DNA of 64,000 nucleotides from Dreissena polymorpha (taxonomy: Eukaryota; Mollusca; Bivalvia; Myida; Dreissenidae), in assembly GCF_020536995.1 (NCBI RefSeq), contig NC_068358.1:83147749-83211748 (forward strand). The letters are read 5' to 3'. Below, piece after piece: positions 32,757-43,668 of the stretch. Both the position numbers and the translations under genes were made by a program. The notes below the pieces were generated by a model. The model was not told the DNA's origin. It was given only the letters and a program-made list of their open reading frames with translations, and ran no database searches. Positions within the stretch are counted from its first letter, which is position 1, and every line of letters starts with the position of its first letter.

Positions 32757-33025
32757 TCAAATGATTGGGGGTATATTGTTTTTAGCCTGTCTGTCTGTCC
32801 CTCTGTCGTTGTATGTCTCTGTCTGTGTGTCTGTCACAAAACTTGAACCTTGGTCATAACTTTTGCAATATTGAAGATAGCAACTTGATATTTGGCATGC
32901 ATGTGTATTTCATGGAGCTGCACATTTTTAGTGTTGAAAGGTCAAAGTCATCCTTCAAGGTCAAATATATGGCTTGAAAGCGGTGCAGTAGGGGGCATTG
33001 TGTTTCACAAACACAGCTCTTCTTT
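32757..33025 (+). mobile_element. Short hairpin-ended element (family D)
   Basis: 5' end GCCCCTGGATCAAATGATTGG plus GGG (arms CCCC..GATCA / TGATT.GGGG), then CTGTCTGTCTGTCC. Core has AGCAACTTGATATTTGGCAT and one AAGTCATCCTTCAAGGTC unit; 3' hairpin GTGTTTCACAAACAC near CTCTTCTTTT. Copy B at about 51772 lacks it, which fixes the boundaries to within a few bases. Confidence 0.85.
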
Positions 33026-33049
33026 TTACTACTGTAAGGGGAACTGTTA

Positions 33050-33475
33050 TTGAGGAAATGGTTTACTTCACTTTACAGCTTTTGAGGGAAATGGTTTACT
33101 CCACTTTACAGCTGTTGAGGGAAATGGTTTACTTCACTTTACAGCTGTTGAGGGAAATGGTTTACTTCACTTTACAGCTGTTGAGGGAAATGGTTAACTT
33201 CACTTTAAAGCTGTTGAGGGAAATAGTTTACTTAAATGTGCAGATGTTGAGCGAAATGGTACAGCTGTTGATGGGAAATGGTTTACTTTGCTGTATAGCT
33301 ATTGAAAAAAATGGTTTACTTCACTGTACAGCTGTTGAAAAAATGGTTTACTTCACCATGCAGCTGTTGACAGAAATGGTTTGCTTCACTGTACAGCTAT
33401 TGAAAGAAATGTTTTACTTGATTGTACAGCTCTTGATGGGAAATGGTTTAAGGCACTGTATAGCTGTTGATGGTG
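33050..33475 (+). repeat. 33-bp tandem repeat, copy A
   Basis: The unit GGAAATGGTTTACTTCACTT ... ACAGCTGTTGAG repeats about 12 times. The period is a multiple of three, so an LREMVYFTLQL frame stays open (161 residues); I read this as a repeat artefact. Copy B (51800-52495) is longer. Confidence 0.85.
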
Positions 33476-33999
33476 GCTTTTAGTATGGTTTGCTAAATAT
33501 TAACTAGTACATGTTTACTTTTGCATCAATAGAGATTCAACAAATCTCTTTTAAAATTTGTTCAGTCACTTCTTTTATTAGTTTTCCTTATGTTTGAAGT
33601 TGTTATTTTACCATTTTTATTGTTCAATAGTTGACTCTACCTTTAATGGACATTTTGATACTGGTCTGAAAGCTTTTATTAGTATCATTTATTGGATAGT
33701 GTTTGAAGACAAACATGAGGCTAAAAGCTTTCTTGAGAGTAGTTTTCGTCTGATCGAATTTCATTTATGCAAGAGGGCAAGGTTTCAGCAGATGATTTCA
33801 CATTACTGTGGACATACAATGCATGAATACAGATAGAAATCTAACTATTCAAGCATGGCCCCATACATTATAGAGAAAGAAACCATTTATGGTAATATTA
33901 AAGGTGTGTAGATAAGTGTACATTAAATGATCCTTTGTTTTTTAGCTAATTATCCCCTAGTCAATTTCTAGTTTTTTACAGTTTGACTGGGTCACTTTT
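33476..33999. other. Non-coding part of duplication copy A
   Basis: Aligns with 52496-53010 in copy B. No gene recognised; the open frame near 33594-33836 is disrupted in copy B. Confidence 0.5.
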
Positions 34000-34745
34000 A
34001 GCTCGACTATTATATATGAAATATATATAGTGGAGCTATCCTACTCACCCCGGCGTCGGTGTTTCCGTTTCCATTAGCGTTAGCGTGCAAATGTTAAAGT
34101 TTTCGTACTACCCCAATTATTTTCATTGTCCTTTGACATATTGCTTTCATATTTTGCATACTTGTTTACCAACATCACCCCAACCTATAAACAAGAGCAG
34201 ACAACTCTATCAAGCATTTTGTCATAATTATGGCCCCTTTTCCACTTAGAATATAAAGCAAATGTTAAAGTTTTCGTACTACCCCATTTATTTTGATTGT
34301 CCCTTGACATATTGCTTTCATATTTTGCATACTTGTTTACCATCATCACCCCCAACCTATAAACAAGAGCAGACAACTCTTATCAAGCATTTTGTCATAA
34401 ATATTGCCCCTTTTATACATAGAATATGCATATTATTGATTAATCTATGTTAAAGATTGCGTACTACCCCAAATATGTCCTATATCCTTTGACATATTGC
34501 TTTTATATGTTGCATACTTGTTTACCAACATGACCCCAACCTATTAACAAGAGCAGACCACTGTATCAAGCATTTTTACATAATTATAGCCCCTTTACAC
34601 TAAGATAATTGAACATTTTGCTTAAATTGCCATAACTTCTTTATTTATGATCACATTTTATTATTACTTTTACAAAACTACACTTACCAGAATACCACAA
34701 TGGATTCCACCCAAACAATACCCCACGCCCCTACCCAGAATCCTT

Positions 34746-34972
34746 CCCCCCCCCCCCCCCCCAAACTCCCCCCCCCCCAATTTTTTTTATATTTTTTTAG
34801 ACATCATCTAATAAATTACCACACCCCACATTATACCTCCCTCTCCGGCCCCCCCCCTACCCCCCCCCCCCAAATTTTTTTGTTTCCTTTTTTTATTTTT
34901 GAAAGATCATCTAATTAATGACCACACCCCACATATTACCCCCTCTCAAACCCCCCCCCCCCCCCCACAAAA
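34746..34972. repeat. Three poly-C tracts in tandem units
   Basis: C-runs at about 34747-34780, 34850-34871 and 34950-34967, each in a unit with ATCATCTAATAAATTACCAC and CACACCCCACAT and followed by a T-run or, for the last, an A-run. The runs may be slightly mis-sized by sequencing. Confidence 0.8.
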
Positions 34973-34997
34973 AAAAAAAAAATTTGTTTCCTTTTTT

Positions 34998-35700
34998 TAG
35001 CTCACCTGAGCGATAGCTCGAGGTGAGCTATTGTGATCACTCAGCGTCCGGCGTCCGTCCGTCCGTCTGTCCGTAAACAATTTGTAAACATCTTCTTCTA
35101 CTAAACCATTGAGCCAATTTCAACTAAATTTCATATGGAGCATCCCTAGGTCATGGGACAAAAGAATTGTTAAAAAAATTTGATCACATAACCAAGATGG
35201 CCACCATGACCATATATGGTAAAAACCTTAAAAAATCTTCTTGTCAGAAACCGCTCATCAGATTTTCAAAAAATTTCACAGGGATGACCTTTGAAGGCTC
35301 CCCTGAAAAAGTTGTTCAAAGAAATTTGATTCGTCAAAAAACATGGCCGCAGGAGCTCGTTGAACTTTGCATGTTTATTCGATTTTGCCTATTTTGTGAA
35401 AACTTTCAAAAATCTTCCACATTTTTTGTCCGATCCTTTCCAAATTTGCACAGTGTCTTTATATCAATGAGGACACAAACCCTACAAAAAATGAGCATTA
35501 TTGGTCCATGAAGTACAGAATTACCTCCCCTTGAATTGAGAAAATGGTGTTTATGCAATGAAGTCCAAATTTTTCATCCAATTCTTTCCAAACTTTAAGG
35601 ATTTAGCATGGTTCAAACAAGAGAAACAACTACGGTTTATGCATGTTCTTTTTATTACAGCTTTGCCTCCCTTTAATTCATTTAAAATCTCATTTTACAG
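34998..35700 (+). mobile_element. Family A-type hairpin element, 3' end unclear
   Basis: 5' hairpin AGCTCACCTGAGCGATAGC / GAGGTGAGCT, then CGTCCGTCCGTCCGTCTGTC. Core has ATTTTTTGTCCGATCCTTTC-like words. It runs into other repeats before a 3' hairpin is seen, so it is truncated or interrupted. Confidence 0.6.
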
Positions 35701-35789
35701 CAGAGATTCCAAATCTGACCTGTAAATGAGCCCCATATTTACTGCCAGTGCTAGGTTACCTTTTCCCATTTGATCATTCTTAAGTATTG

Positions 35790-35851
35790 GTCTTGTAATG
35801 CTGCTACTGCTTCTGCTACTGCTACTGCTACTCCTACTACTACTACTACTT

Positions 35852-35891
<40 letters not shown>

Positions 35892-35923
35892 TACTACTAC
35901 TACTTCTACTACTACTACCACTT

Positions 35924-35978
<55 letters not shown>

Positions 35979-36098
35979 TACTACTACTAGTACTACTACT
36001 ACTAGTACTACTACTACCACCACCACCACCACCACCACCACCACCACCACGTCTACTATTACTACTTCTACTACTACTGCCACTACTACTACTACTTT

Positions 36099-36170
<72 letters not shown>

Positions 36171-36242
36171 TACTACCACTACTACTACTACTACTTCTAC
36201 TACTACTACTACTACTTCTACTACTACTACTACAACTACTAT

Positions 36243-36276
<34 letters not shown>

Positions 36277-36277
36277 G

Positions 36278-36314
<37 letters not shown>

Positions 36315-36341
36315 AACACCACCACCACCACCACCACCATT
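35790..36341. repeat. Long (TAC/ACT)n microsatellite with (CCA)n tracts
   Basis: About 540 bp of near-pure triplets with ACT/TAC, TTC and CCA variants. All six frames stay open for long stretches (poly-Thr, Leu, Ser, Val), which is meaningless. It abuts the 3' tail of a family M element. Confidence 0.95.
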
Positions 36342-36434
36342 CACAGTGACAAAAAACGTATTCACACAATGGCTGCTACTACAACTTATAGCCCATATAG
36401 GGGGGCATGCATGTTTTACAAACAGCCCTTGTTT
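36342..36434 (+). mobile_element. 3' tail of a family M element
   Basis: ACAAAAAACGTATTCACACA, GGCATGCATGTTTTACAAAC and the end CCCTTGTTT match the tails at 31820-31910 and 38385-38467. Only the tail remains; the core has been replaced by the triplet array. Confidence 0.75.
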
Positions 36435-36485
36435 CTATGGGATTTTAACCACAACTGTTCATGTTTATCTCCGACACATATTTTT

Positions 36486-37242
36486 AGGTCACCTGTCATG
36501 AAGTGACACGGTGAGCTTATGTGATCGTGTGATGTCCGGCGTCCGTTGTGCGTGCCTGCGTTTGTCCGTGCGTCTGTCCGTCAACAATTTGTTTGTGTAG
36601 ACAGTGAAGGTCACAGTTTGCATCCAATCTTAATGAAATTTGGTCAAAATGTTTATCTTGATGAAATCCGGTTTGGGATTGTATTTGGGTCATCTGGGGT
36701 CAAAAACAAGGTCACTAGGTCAAATAATAGAACAGCCTTCTGTAGACAATAGAGGTCACAGTTTTCATCCAATCTTTATGAAATTTGGTCAGAATGTTTA
36801 TCTTGATGAAATCTGGGTTGGGATTTTATTTGGGTCATCTGGGGTCAAAAACTAGGTCACTAGGTCAAATAATAGAAAAACCTTGTGTAGACATTAGAGA
36901 TCACAGTTTTCATCCAACTTTTATGAAATTTGGTCAGAATTCTTAATGAAATCTGGGTGGGATTGTATTTGGGTCATCTGGGGTAAAAATCTAGGTCAAA
37001 TAAATAGAAAAACCTTGTGTTGACAATAGAGGTCACAGTTTTCATCCAATATTTATGAACTGTGGTCAGAATGTTTATCTTGATGAAATCTGGATTGGGA
37101 TTGTATTTGGGTCATCAAGAGTCAGAAACTAGGTCACTAGGTCAAATCATAGAAAAACATTGTGTAGACAATAGAGGTCATAGTTTTCATCTGATCTTAA
37201 TGAGTCAGGTGAGCGATTCAGGGCCATCATGGCCCTCTTGTT
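36486..37242 (+). mobile_element. Family A-type element, GTCACCTGTCATG variant, complete
   Basis: 5' hairpin GTCACCTGTCA-TGAAG-TGACACGGTGAGC, then CGTCCGTTGTGCGTGCCTG. About four units of roughly 140 bp with CATCCAATCTTTATGAAATT and GGTCATCTGGGGTCAAAAAC. 3' hairpin GGGCCATCATGGCCC, ending CTCTTGTT. Non-coding. Confidence 0.8.
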
Positions 37243-37898
37243 ATTTTTGAAAGATCGTCCAATAAATTATTGAATATGAACAATTTCCCCATGATGGCTT
37301 ACGTCATTATGTCAAGCACTCGAATAGTCGAGCGCGCTGTCCTCTGACAGCTCTTGTTCTGAATTTTGTTCAACCATTGGGATTTTGAAAGTGGGTAGCT
37401 GGATAGGTGAATATGTCAATCTTGATAGACAAGCTCTACAGCTGAAATGTGTGCACATAGGCATGTACTTTTTCTGAGGATACTATGCTTAGACATGATT
37501 TTGTTTATTAATGTAATATAAATTATGCAGCTGATGAATAACATAAAAAAATAGGCTTCACATCAAAGAAGGACACTTATTTTATATTACTTTATTGACA
37601 TTTGAAAGACAAACTGATACAAAAAAAGTTGTTATTTCTGTGTATAATACAAAGACATCGATAATTCATATAAAAAGGTGGAGGTGGGAATGGTTGTCTT
37701 AAGTTGATAAGGATGGTGTTCAATGGATCCAGTGGTTAAAATGCCTGATCTTGTAGGGTGTTCAAAATGTGATGGCACGGGTCACTGCTGCTGGAAAATG
37801 ATCAAGTAAGGCTCTTGATGCACAAATTGTTTAAAAAATCATCATGACAATTATTATCATTGAAAAAGAAAGCAAATAATACTCATGCTACTTTTTAT

Positions 37899-38467
37899 GC
37901 CCCCCTTCGAAGAAGAGGGGGTATATTGCTTTGCTCATGTCGGTCGGTCGGTCCGTCCACCAGTTGGTTGTCAGACGATAACTCAAGAACGCTTGGGCCT
38001 AGGATCATGAAACTTCATAGGTACATTGATCATGACTCGCAGATGACCCCTATTGATTTTGAGGTCACTAGGTCAAAGGTCAAGGTCACGGTGACCAGAA
38101 ATAGTAAAATGGTTTTTGAATGATAACTCAAGAACGCATACGCCTAGGATCATGAAACTTCATGGGTAGATTGATCATGACTTGCAGATGACCCCTATTG
38201 ATTTTGAGGTCACTAGGTCAAAGGTCAAGGTCACGGTGACCCGAAATAATAAAATGATTTTCGGATGATAACGCAAGAACGCTTTTGCCTAGGATCATGA
38301 CACTTCATAGGTACATTGATCGTGACCCCCAGATGACCCCTATTGATTTTCAGGTCACTATGTCAAAGGTCAAGGTCACAGTGACAAAAACTGTATTCAC
38401 ACAATGGCTGCCACTACAACGGACAGCCCATATGGGGGGCATGCATGTTTTACAAACAGCCCTTTTT
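37899..38467 (+). mobile_element. Family M element, short (three to four units)
   Basis: 5' hairpin GCCCCCCTTCGAAGAAGAGG, GGTCGGTCGGTCCGTCC, units with CCTAGGATCATGAAACTTCA and GGTCACGGTGACC, tail GTATTCACACAATGGCTGCC, end AAACAGCCCTTTTT. Copy B at about 55278 lacks it. Confidence 0.85.
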
Positions 38468-38888
38468 AGTGATTATAATTAAATACCTGGACATTTTACA
38501 ATACAAAACTTACTTAGATATACAAGAAATGCAATTTGTATATAAGTACATTATATCCATAATTTCTCTTTGAATTAATTGTCAATAATTAATTGTTGTA
38601 AAATGCAACTGAAATATTACACAAAATTAATGGACACACAGTTAACCTTGTTGTAAACCTTGCTATAGTATCCCTTTTCCCTTGAGATTGCATGTTTTTT
38701 ATTTCTAAAAGTTTCTGGCCTACTTGCTGGATATTTTTATTCAGATTTCAATTTGATTAGATGCTTACAAAGGTCAGCCAAGGTGAAAAGCTGGGTTAAA
38801 CTGCTACCCAGAAAAAGCAATCCTAAATCATAGTACAATGTGCAGTTCTAAAACTGTCCTTTATGATATGACTAAATACATCAGTTAA
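38468..38888. other. Non-coding stretch, end of duplication copy A
   Basis: The first about 160 bp align with 55278-55440; the rest is unique-looking. No gene seen. Confidence 0.5.
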
Positions 38889-39500
38889 CTAGAAATGGCG
38901 CGGCAGAGGCAGACGCGTATCCCCACGCCGCATGTTTGACACAGGGGCGCCCCAGGGTTGGTAATGGGGCCATGCATAGTTGAGATTGACCGTATTGTCA
39001 TAAGAGATGTTCAGTATAAATTTGAAGTAATTCAATGTACAAATGAAGAAGTAAATGTAAAATAACCAAAAAATGAGTGAAAATCTATACCCTAACTTCT
39101 CCTCCTCATCCTGCTCTCCTAACAAATCTAATAATGAATCAACTTCACTGTAGTCAATTATGTACATGTCATCCTAATTGGAATGACTTATGAGATGACT
39201 GAACATGCTCTCTTATAGCCAATGTTCTTGCTTCTGTTTTGGAAAAGTTATGTTTTGAGGTTAAAAGGTTGACTAAATAGTAGCGTCTCAGAAATTTTCT
39301 ATCGCAATCTTGTACACAACAATGAATATGTTGAATTTCCTGTCTGTCTTTGATGTGCCTGTTCAAAGTCCATCTTGCTTTAAATTGTTTCTCACATTTT
39401 TCCCACACACTTTGACAGATTTTCAGTAATGAGTCTAAAATTGTAATTGCACAAATTGAAAGTTTCAGCTCTTTTATAGATTCTTGGGGCAATATTCCAT
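38889..39500 (-). pseudogene. C2H2 zinc-finger protein relic
   Basis: On the minus strand, WEKCEKQFKARWTLNRHIKD and CCVQDCDRKFLRRYYLV show two finger-like blocks (CxxC or CxxxxC, then F, L, H spacing). Expected cysteine or histidine positions are missing (HIKDRQEIQ for H-x(3-5)-H; VNLLTSKH for an H-x(3-4)-H end). It is followed by an acidic tail in another frame (DYSEVDSLLDLLGEQDEEEK). Probable DNA-binding ancestor; the copy looks decayed and intronless here. Origin unknown (host gene copy or transposon gene). Confidence 0.45.
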
Positions 39501-39597
39501 GAGTTTCTCATGCTTTTTATGCTTGACTGCAAATTTATATCATTTGGCAGGTTATTTACTTACCTTCCTTTAAAGATTATTACTTCCCTTGGATTTG

Positions 39598-39755
39598 TTT
39601 TTTTGACCTTTGACCTTGAAGGATGACCTTGACCTTAACCTTTAACCACTCAAAATGTGCAGCTCCATGAGATACACATGCATGCCAAATATCAAGTTGC
39701 TATCATCAATTTTGCAAAAGTTATGGCCAATGAAACATACCGGGGGGCATAAAAA
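39598..39755 (-). mobile_element. Truncated element of the TATGCC type, minus strand
   Basis: 5' end (minus strand) TTTTTATGCCCCCCGGTATG, core GATAGCAACTTGATATTTGG, GCAGCTCCATGAGATACACA (plus) and AAGGATGACCTTGACC (plus). Same core as 22886 and 40203. The GTCCGTCC stretch and 3' hairpin are lost. Confidence 0.65.
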
Positions 39756-39774
39756 TAAGTGAAAACCTCTGACC

Positions 39775-39985
39775 TGGCCCGGCCCCAACCCCCATAACTT
39801 TTGACCCAGGGGTCAGATCAAAATTCCGTCACTGTCACCGTCGCACATATGCTCATAGCTACCATGTATGTAAGTTTTAAGGTTCTAGTGCTAATAGTGT
39901 AGGAGGAGCAGGTGGCCAGGACGGACGGACAGACGCACATCAATACAATATCCCCACTTTTTCTCCGAAAAACGTGGGGATAATA
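39775..39985 (-). mobile_element. Hairpin-ended element (family B), minus strand
   Basis: On the minus strand the 5' hairpin is TATCCCCACGTTTTTC / GAAAAAGTGGGGATA, then GTGCGTCTGTCCGTCCGTCC. The body has TGGTAGCTATGAGCATATG. About 210 bp, non-coding, 3' end unclear. Confidence 0.6.
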
Positions 39986-40202
39986 ATATTGTGTATGTGA
40001 ATTAGATAGGACTAGATATGGAAAGCTGGCCAAACCATGAAATACCAACATTTGAGGTTGGTTATTTTATTTAATTACCTGGTTTTTGCACCCTATTTGC
40101 ACAATATGTTTGGGCATAATACCAAACATGCTGCATAAAAAAATATATGCAGAAATTGATTAGACTGAGGGAAAAGCTTGCAATTCAAATAAGTGTATTC
40201 TT

Positions 40203-42270
40203 TTTATGCCTCGGGTAGGGTGGCATATATCAGTTGAACTGTCCGTCAGTCAGTATGTGTGTATGTCAGTATGTGTGTATGTCAGTCTGTCTGTCCGTCC
40301 AAAAAAAAACTTTAACCTTGGCCATAACTTGTGCATGTGCATCTCACGGAACTGCACATTTTGAGTGGTAAAAGGTGAAGGTCAAGGTTATCCTTCAAGG
40401 TCAAATGTCAAATATATGGCATCTGTCCGTCCGAAAACTTTAACATTGGCCATAAATTTTTCAATATTGAAGATAGCAACTTGATATTTGGCATGCATGT
40501 GCATCTCACGGAGCTGCACATTTTGAGTGGTGAAAGGTGAAGGTCAAGGTCATCCTTCAAGGTCAAATGACTAAGATTGACCTTGTCTGTCCGTACGCCC
40601 AAAAACTTTAACATTGGCCATTACTTTTTATGCCCCCCTTCGAAGAAGAGGGGGTATATTGCTTTGCACATGTCGGTCTGTCTGTCGGTTGGTCCACCAG
40701 GTGGTTTCCGGATGATAACTCAAGAGGCTTGGGCCTAGGATCATGAAACTTCATAGGTAGATTGATCATGACTCGCAGATGACCCCTATTGGTTTTGAGG
40801 TCACTAGGTCAAAGGTCAAGGTCACGGTGACCCGGAATAGTAAAATGGTTTCCGGATGATAACTCAAGAACGCATACGCCTAGGATCATGAAACTTCATA
40901 GGTAGATTGATCATGACTCGCAGATGACCCCTATTGATTTTTAGGTCAAAGGTCAAGGTCACGGTGACCCGAAATAGTAAAATGGTTTCCGGATGATAAC
41001 TCAAGAACGCATACGCCTAGGATCATGAAACTTCATCATTAGATAGATCATGACTCGCAGATGACCCCTATTGATTTTGAGGTCACTAGGTCAAAGGTCA
41101 AGGTCATGGTGACCCGAAATAGTAAAATGGTTTCCAGATGATAACTCAAGAACGCATACGCCTAGGATCATGAAACTTCATACGTAGATTGATCATGACT
41201 CGCAGATGACCCCTATTGATTTTGAGGTCACTAGGTCAAATGTCAAGGTCACGGTGACCCGAAATAGTGAAATGGTTTCCAGATGATAACTCAAGAACGC
41301 ATACGCCTAGGATCATGAAACTCCATCATTAGATAGATCATGACTCACAGATGACCCCTATTGATTTTGAGGTCACTAGGTCAAAGGTCAAGGTCACGGT
41401 GACCCAAAATAGTAAAATGGTTTTTGGATGATAACTCAAGAACGCATACGCCTAGGATCATGAAACTTCATAGGTAGATTGATCATGACTCGCAGATGAC
41501 CCCTACAGATTTTGAGGTCACTAGGTCAAAGGTCAAGGTCACGGTGACCCGAAATAGTAAAATGATTTTCGTATGATAACTCAAGAACGCATATTCCTAG
41601 GATCATGAAACTTGATATGTAGATTGATCATGACTCGCAGATGACCCCTATTGATTTTGTGGTCATTAGGTCAATGGTCAAGGTCACGGTGACCCGAAAT
41701 AGTAAAATGGTTTTCAGATGATTACTCAAGAACCCATACGCCTAGGATCATGAAACTTCATGGGTAGATTGATTATGACTCGCAGGTGAGCCCTATTGAT
41801 TTTGAGGTCACTAGGTCAAAGGTCAAGGTCACGGTGACCCGAAATAGTTTAATGGTTTCCGGATGATAACTCGAGAACACTTACGCCTAGGATCCTGAAA
41901 CTTCATAGGTTCATTTATCGTGACTTGCAGATGACCCATATTGATTTTCAGGTCACTAGGTCAAAGGTCAAGGTCACGGTGACCCAAAAACAGTAAAATT
42001 GTTTCCGGATGATATCTCAAGAAGGCTTTTGCCTAGGATCATGACACTTCATAGGTAAATTGATCATGACTCGCAGATGACCCCTATTGATTTTCAGGTC
42101 ACTAGTTCACTATTGAAGATAGCAACTTGATATTTAGCATGCATGTGTATCTCATGGAGCTGAACATTTTTAGTGGGAAAGGTGAAGGTCAAGGTCATCC
42201 TTCAAGGTCAAATGTCAAATATATGGCGTCTGTCCGTCCGAAAACTTTAACATTGGCCATAACTTTTTTG
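40203..42270 (+). mobile_element. Hairpin-type element (TATGCCTCGGG), split by a family M element
   Basis: 5' end TTTTTATGCCTCGGGTAGGG with TGGCATATA, then GTCAGTATGTGTG and GTCTGTCTGTCCGTCC. Units with AACTTTAACATTGGCCATAA, AGCAACTTGATATTTGGCAT and AAGGTCATCCTTCAAGGTCA lie on both sides of the inserted family M element (40630-42108). No clear 3' hairpin; a SINE lies downstream. Confidence 0.7.
40630..42108 (+). mobile_element. Family M element (about ten 145-bp units), nested
   Basis: 5' hairpin GCCCCCCTTCGAAGAAGAGG, then GGTCTGTCTGTCGGTTGGTC. Units carry ATAACTCAAGAACGCATACG, CCTAGGATCATGAAACTTCA, GACTCGCAGATGACCCCTAT and GGTCACGGTGACCCG. The usual tail is missing: it stops at AGGTCACTAGTTCA and the host element resumes. 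Confidence 0.8.
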
Positions 42271-42339
42271 TTGTTGTCAAAGTTTGTGACACTACAACGA
42301 CTGCTTATATAAAGTACAAAATACGACAGTCATAGCATG

Positions 42340-42546
42340 AGAACGGATGGACGAGTGGTATAAGCGATATACTTCCTCCAGGGGTCAGTGGTTCGAGCCC
42401 AGTTGAGAGTTACTTTGTTTTCTTTCTTTAATTTTATTCATGTTGTTTACTAGAGCTTTTTAGATCCAATCTTTACATTTATCAATATAAAACATTAAAT
42501 GACAAACTTCAATACATGCCAAACTCTGTGAAAAGGCCCCTTTAAC
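42340..42546 (+). mobile_element. tRNA-derived SINE, copy 1
   Basis: A-box-like TGGACGAGTGGTATAAGCG and B box GGTTCGAGCCC (pol III promoter), then a body with TACTAGAGCTTTTTAGATCC, ACATTTATCAATATAAAAC and the end TGTGAAAAGGCCCCTTTAA. The same body is at 57581-57806. Ends are approximate; no poly-A tail. Confidence 0.75.
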
Positions 42547-43668
42547 ACGTTCTTTGTATTACATTTTTGGTATGATATTTTACAAGCTTTAATCCCATGG
42601 TGGGCTGGGAGCATTATGATCACTGAAATTTATGGTCATTGTTTCTTTTCCAATTAAAAGATTCTCCATAAAGAAGAATGTCTTGTATCTGTCCTGTAGG
42701 AATTTGGGTCCTTCTCAATAATGTTGTAGCTACTGAGAGCATTATTTGATTTTGTTGAAAATGCTATTATTTAACTCATGCTAATACTTTGTCTGTAATC
42801 CCTTGAGACAGCTTAAGAATCAATTACTAGTAACAAAATTTAAAAGTTGCATTGCAGCTTAATTACACTGGCAAAAGTACTGAACCCTTTACCACTTTGA
42901 TACCTATTTTCAGGCATTTGTAGTCCCTCAGAAAGTAATATTTAATTTAAGACCTTTGTTACTAAATTCAAGTTTTAAAGGCTTCATTTCCAACCCTTAG
43001 ATATTTATAAGCAGCAAACAGCATAAAACCTGAACAGACTGCGAGTAACTCACAGGCTGTTCAGGTTTTATGCTGTTTGCACATAGCCATTTTCACTTTG
43101 CTTCTGAGAGGGAAAGGGTTTATCTTGTCATTCACTGGCTTTAAAAATGATTTTGTGCTCACAACATTCAACTATATTCAAGAAACCCGAGTGTGATCAA
43201 AATTGCTGGAGTAGGAAAAAATTACTAAATCATATAATCAATAATCTACAAATTGTTGCATCTTTAAATAAAAAATAATACATGTAGTGATATTTAATTT
43301 TTTAAGTGCTGCATTTACCAACTAGTACCATGCTTACTTACATAACATATCTGCAGTTGTTGACAGTCTATTTTTTATTGAGTGATTCTTTATCGCAACG
43401 GCATAAGGATCTGCACAAGAAGCTCTAAAGTCCTATTTAATATCCTGTTATCAATGTTGAAACTGTATGGAAACATAAAACATAAAGAAAAGCAGCTAAA
43501 TAACAAACTAAAAAGTCTCATGATTTAAAATTTTCATATGTCTTTACAAAAATATATCTATACATAATTGTTTTGCAGTATTTAGTTTCCATGTGCACTT
43601 TATAAGCAGAGTGGGTCCATTTTTGTTCAAATAAATAAAGAAGTTAAACAGCTATAGGGATGAAACTA
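42547..43668. other. Non-coding stretch with one perfect hairpin
   Basis: AT-rich; no gene. Contains the 24-bp hairpin at 43014-43080. Confidence 0.5.
43014..43080. repeat. Perfect 24-bp inverted repeat, 19-nt loop
   Basis: 43014-43037 and 43057-43080 are exact reverse complements (core CATAAAACCTGAACAG / CTGTTCAGGTTTTATG). It is probably one copy of a short palindromic dispersed repeat. Confidence 0.8.

Larger units (their letters stand above)
34000..37358 (+). mobile_element. Hairpin-ended element (family S), with a nested stack
   Basis: 5' hairpin AGCTCGACTATTATATATG / ATATATAGTGGAGCT, 3' end AATAGTCGAGCGCGC with CTGTC-CTCT-GACAG and CTCTTGTT. GACTATT at the start and AATAGTC at the end are inverted partners. 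Three diverged units of about 170 bp (34075-34640) share AAAGTTTTCGTACTACCCC and ACAAGAGCAGAC. Later elements are nested inside (34998, 36342, 36486). Copy B near 53010 lacks the whole insert. Confidence 0.8.
29374..38625 (+). repeat. Segmental duplication, copy A
   Basis: Matches 46300-55440 in the same order and orientation over long blocks: TCAGGGTTGGGTGAATAACT, ACACACTGTGGTCAGTTTAA, TAGTTGACTCTACCTTTAAT, GACAAGCTCTACA and GTTGTAAAATGCAACTGAAA. Single-base differences and small indels are scattered. The copy-specific insertions (family M at 30485 and 37899, 32757-33025, 34000-37358) came later. No host exon recognised inside. Confidence 0.9.

Noticed and set aside
32998-33483. 161-residue open frame (REMVYFTLQL repeats) as a protein
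   Set aside because: The 33-bp unit keeps the frame open by its length; the matching array in copy B is broken up, and the start lies in an inserted element.
35695-36501. Long open frames (poly-Ser, poly-Val, poly-Thr, poly-Leu) up to 243 residues
   Set aside because: They are all readings of one ACT/TAC triplet microsatellite; every frame is open, with no coding signal.
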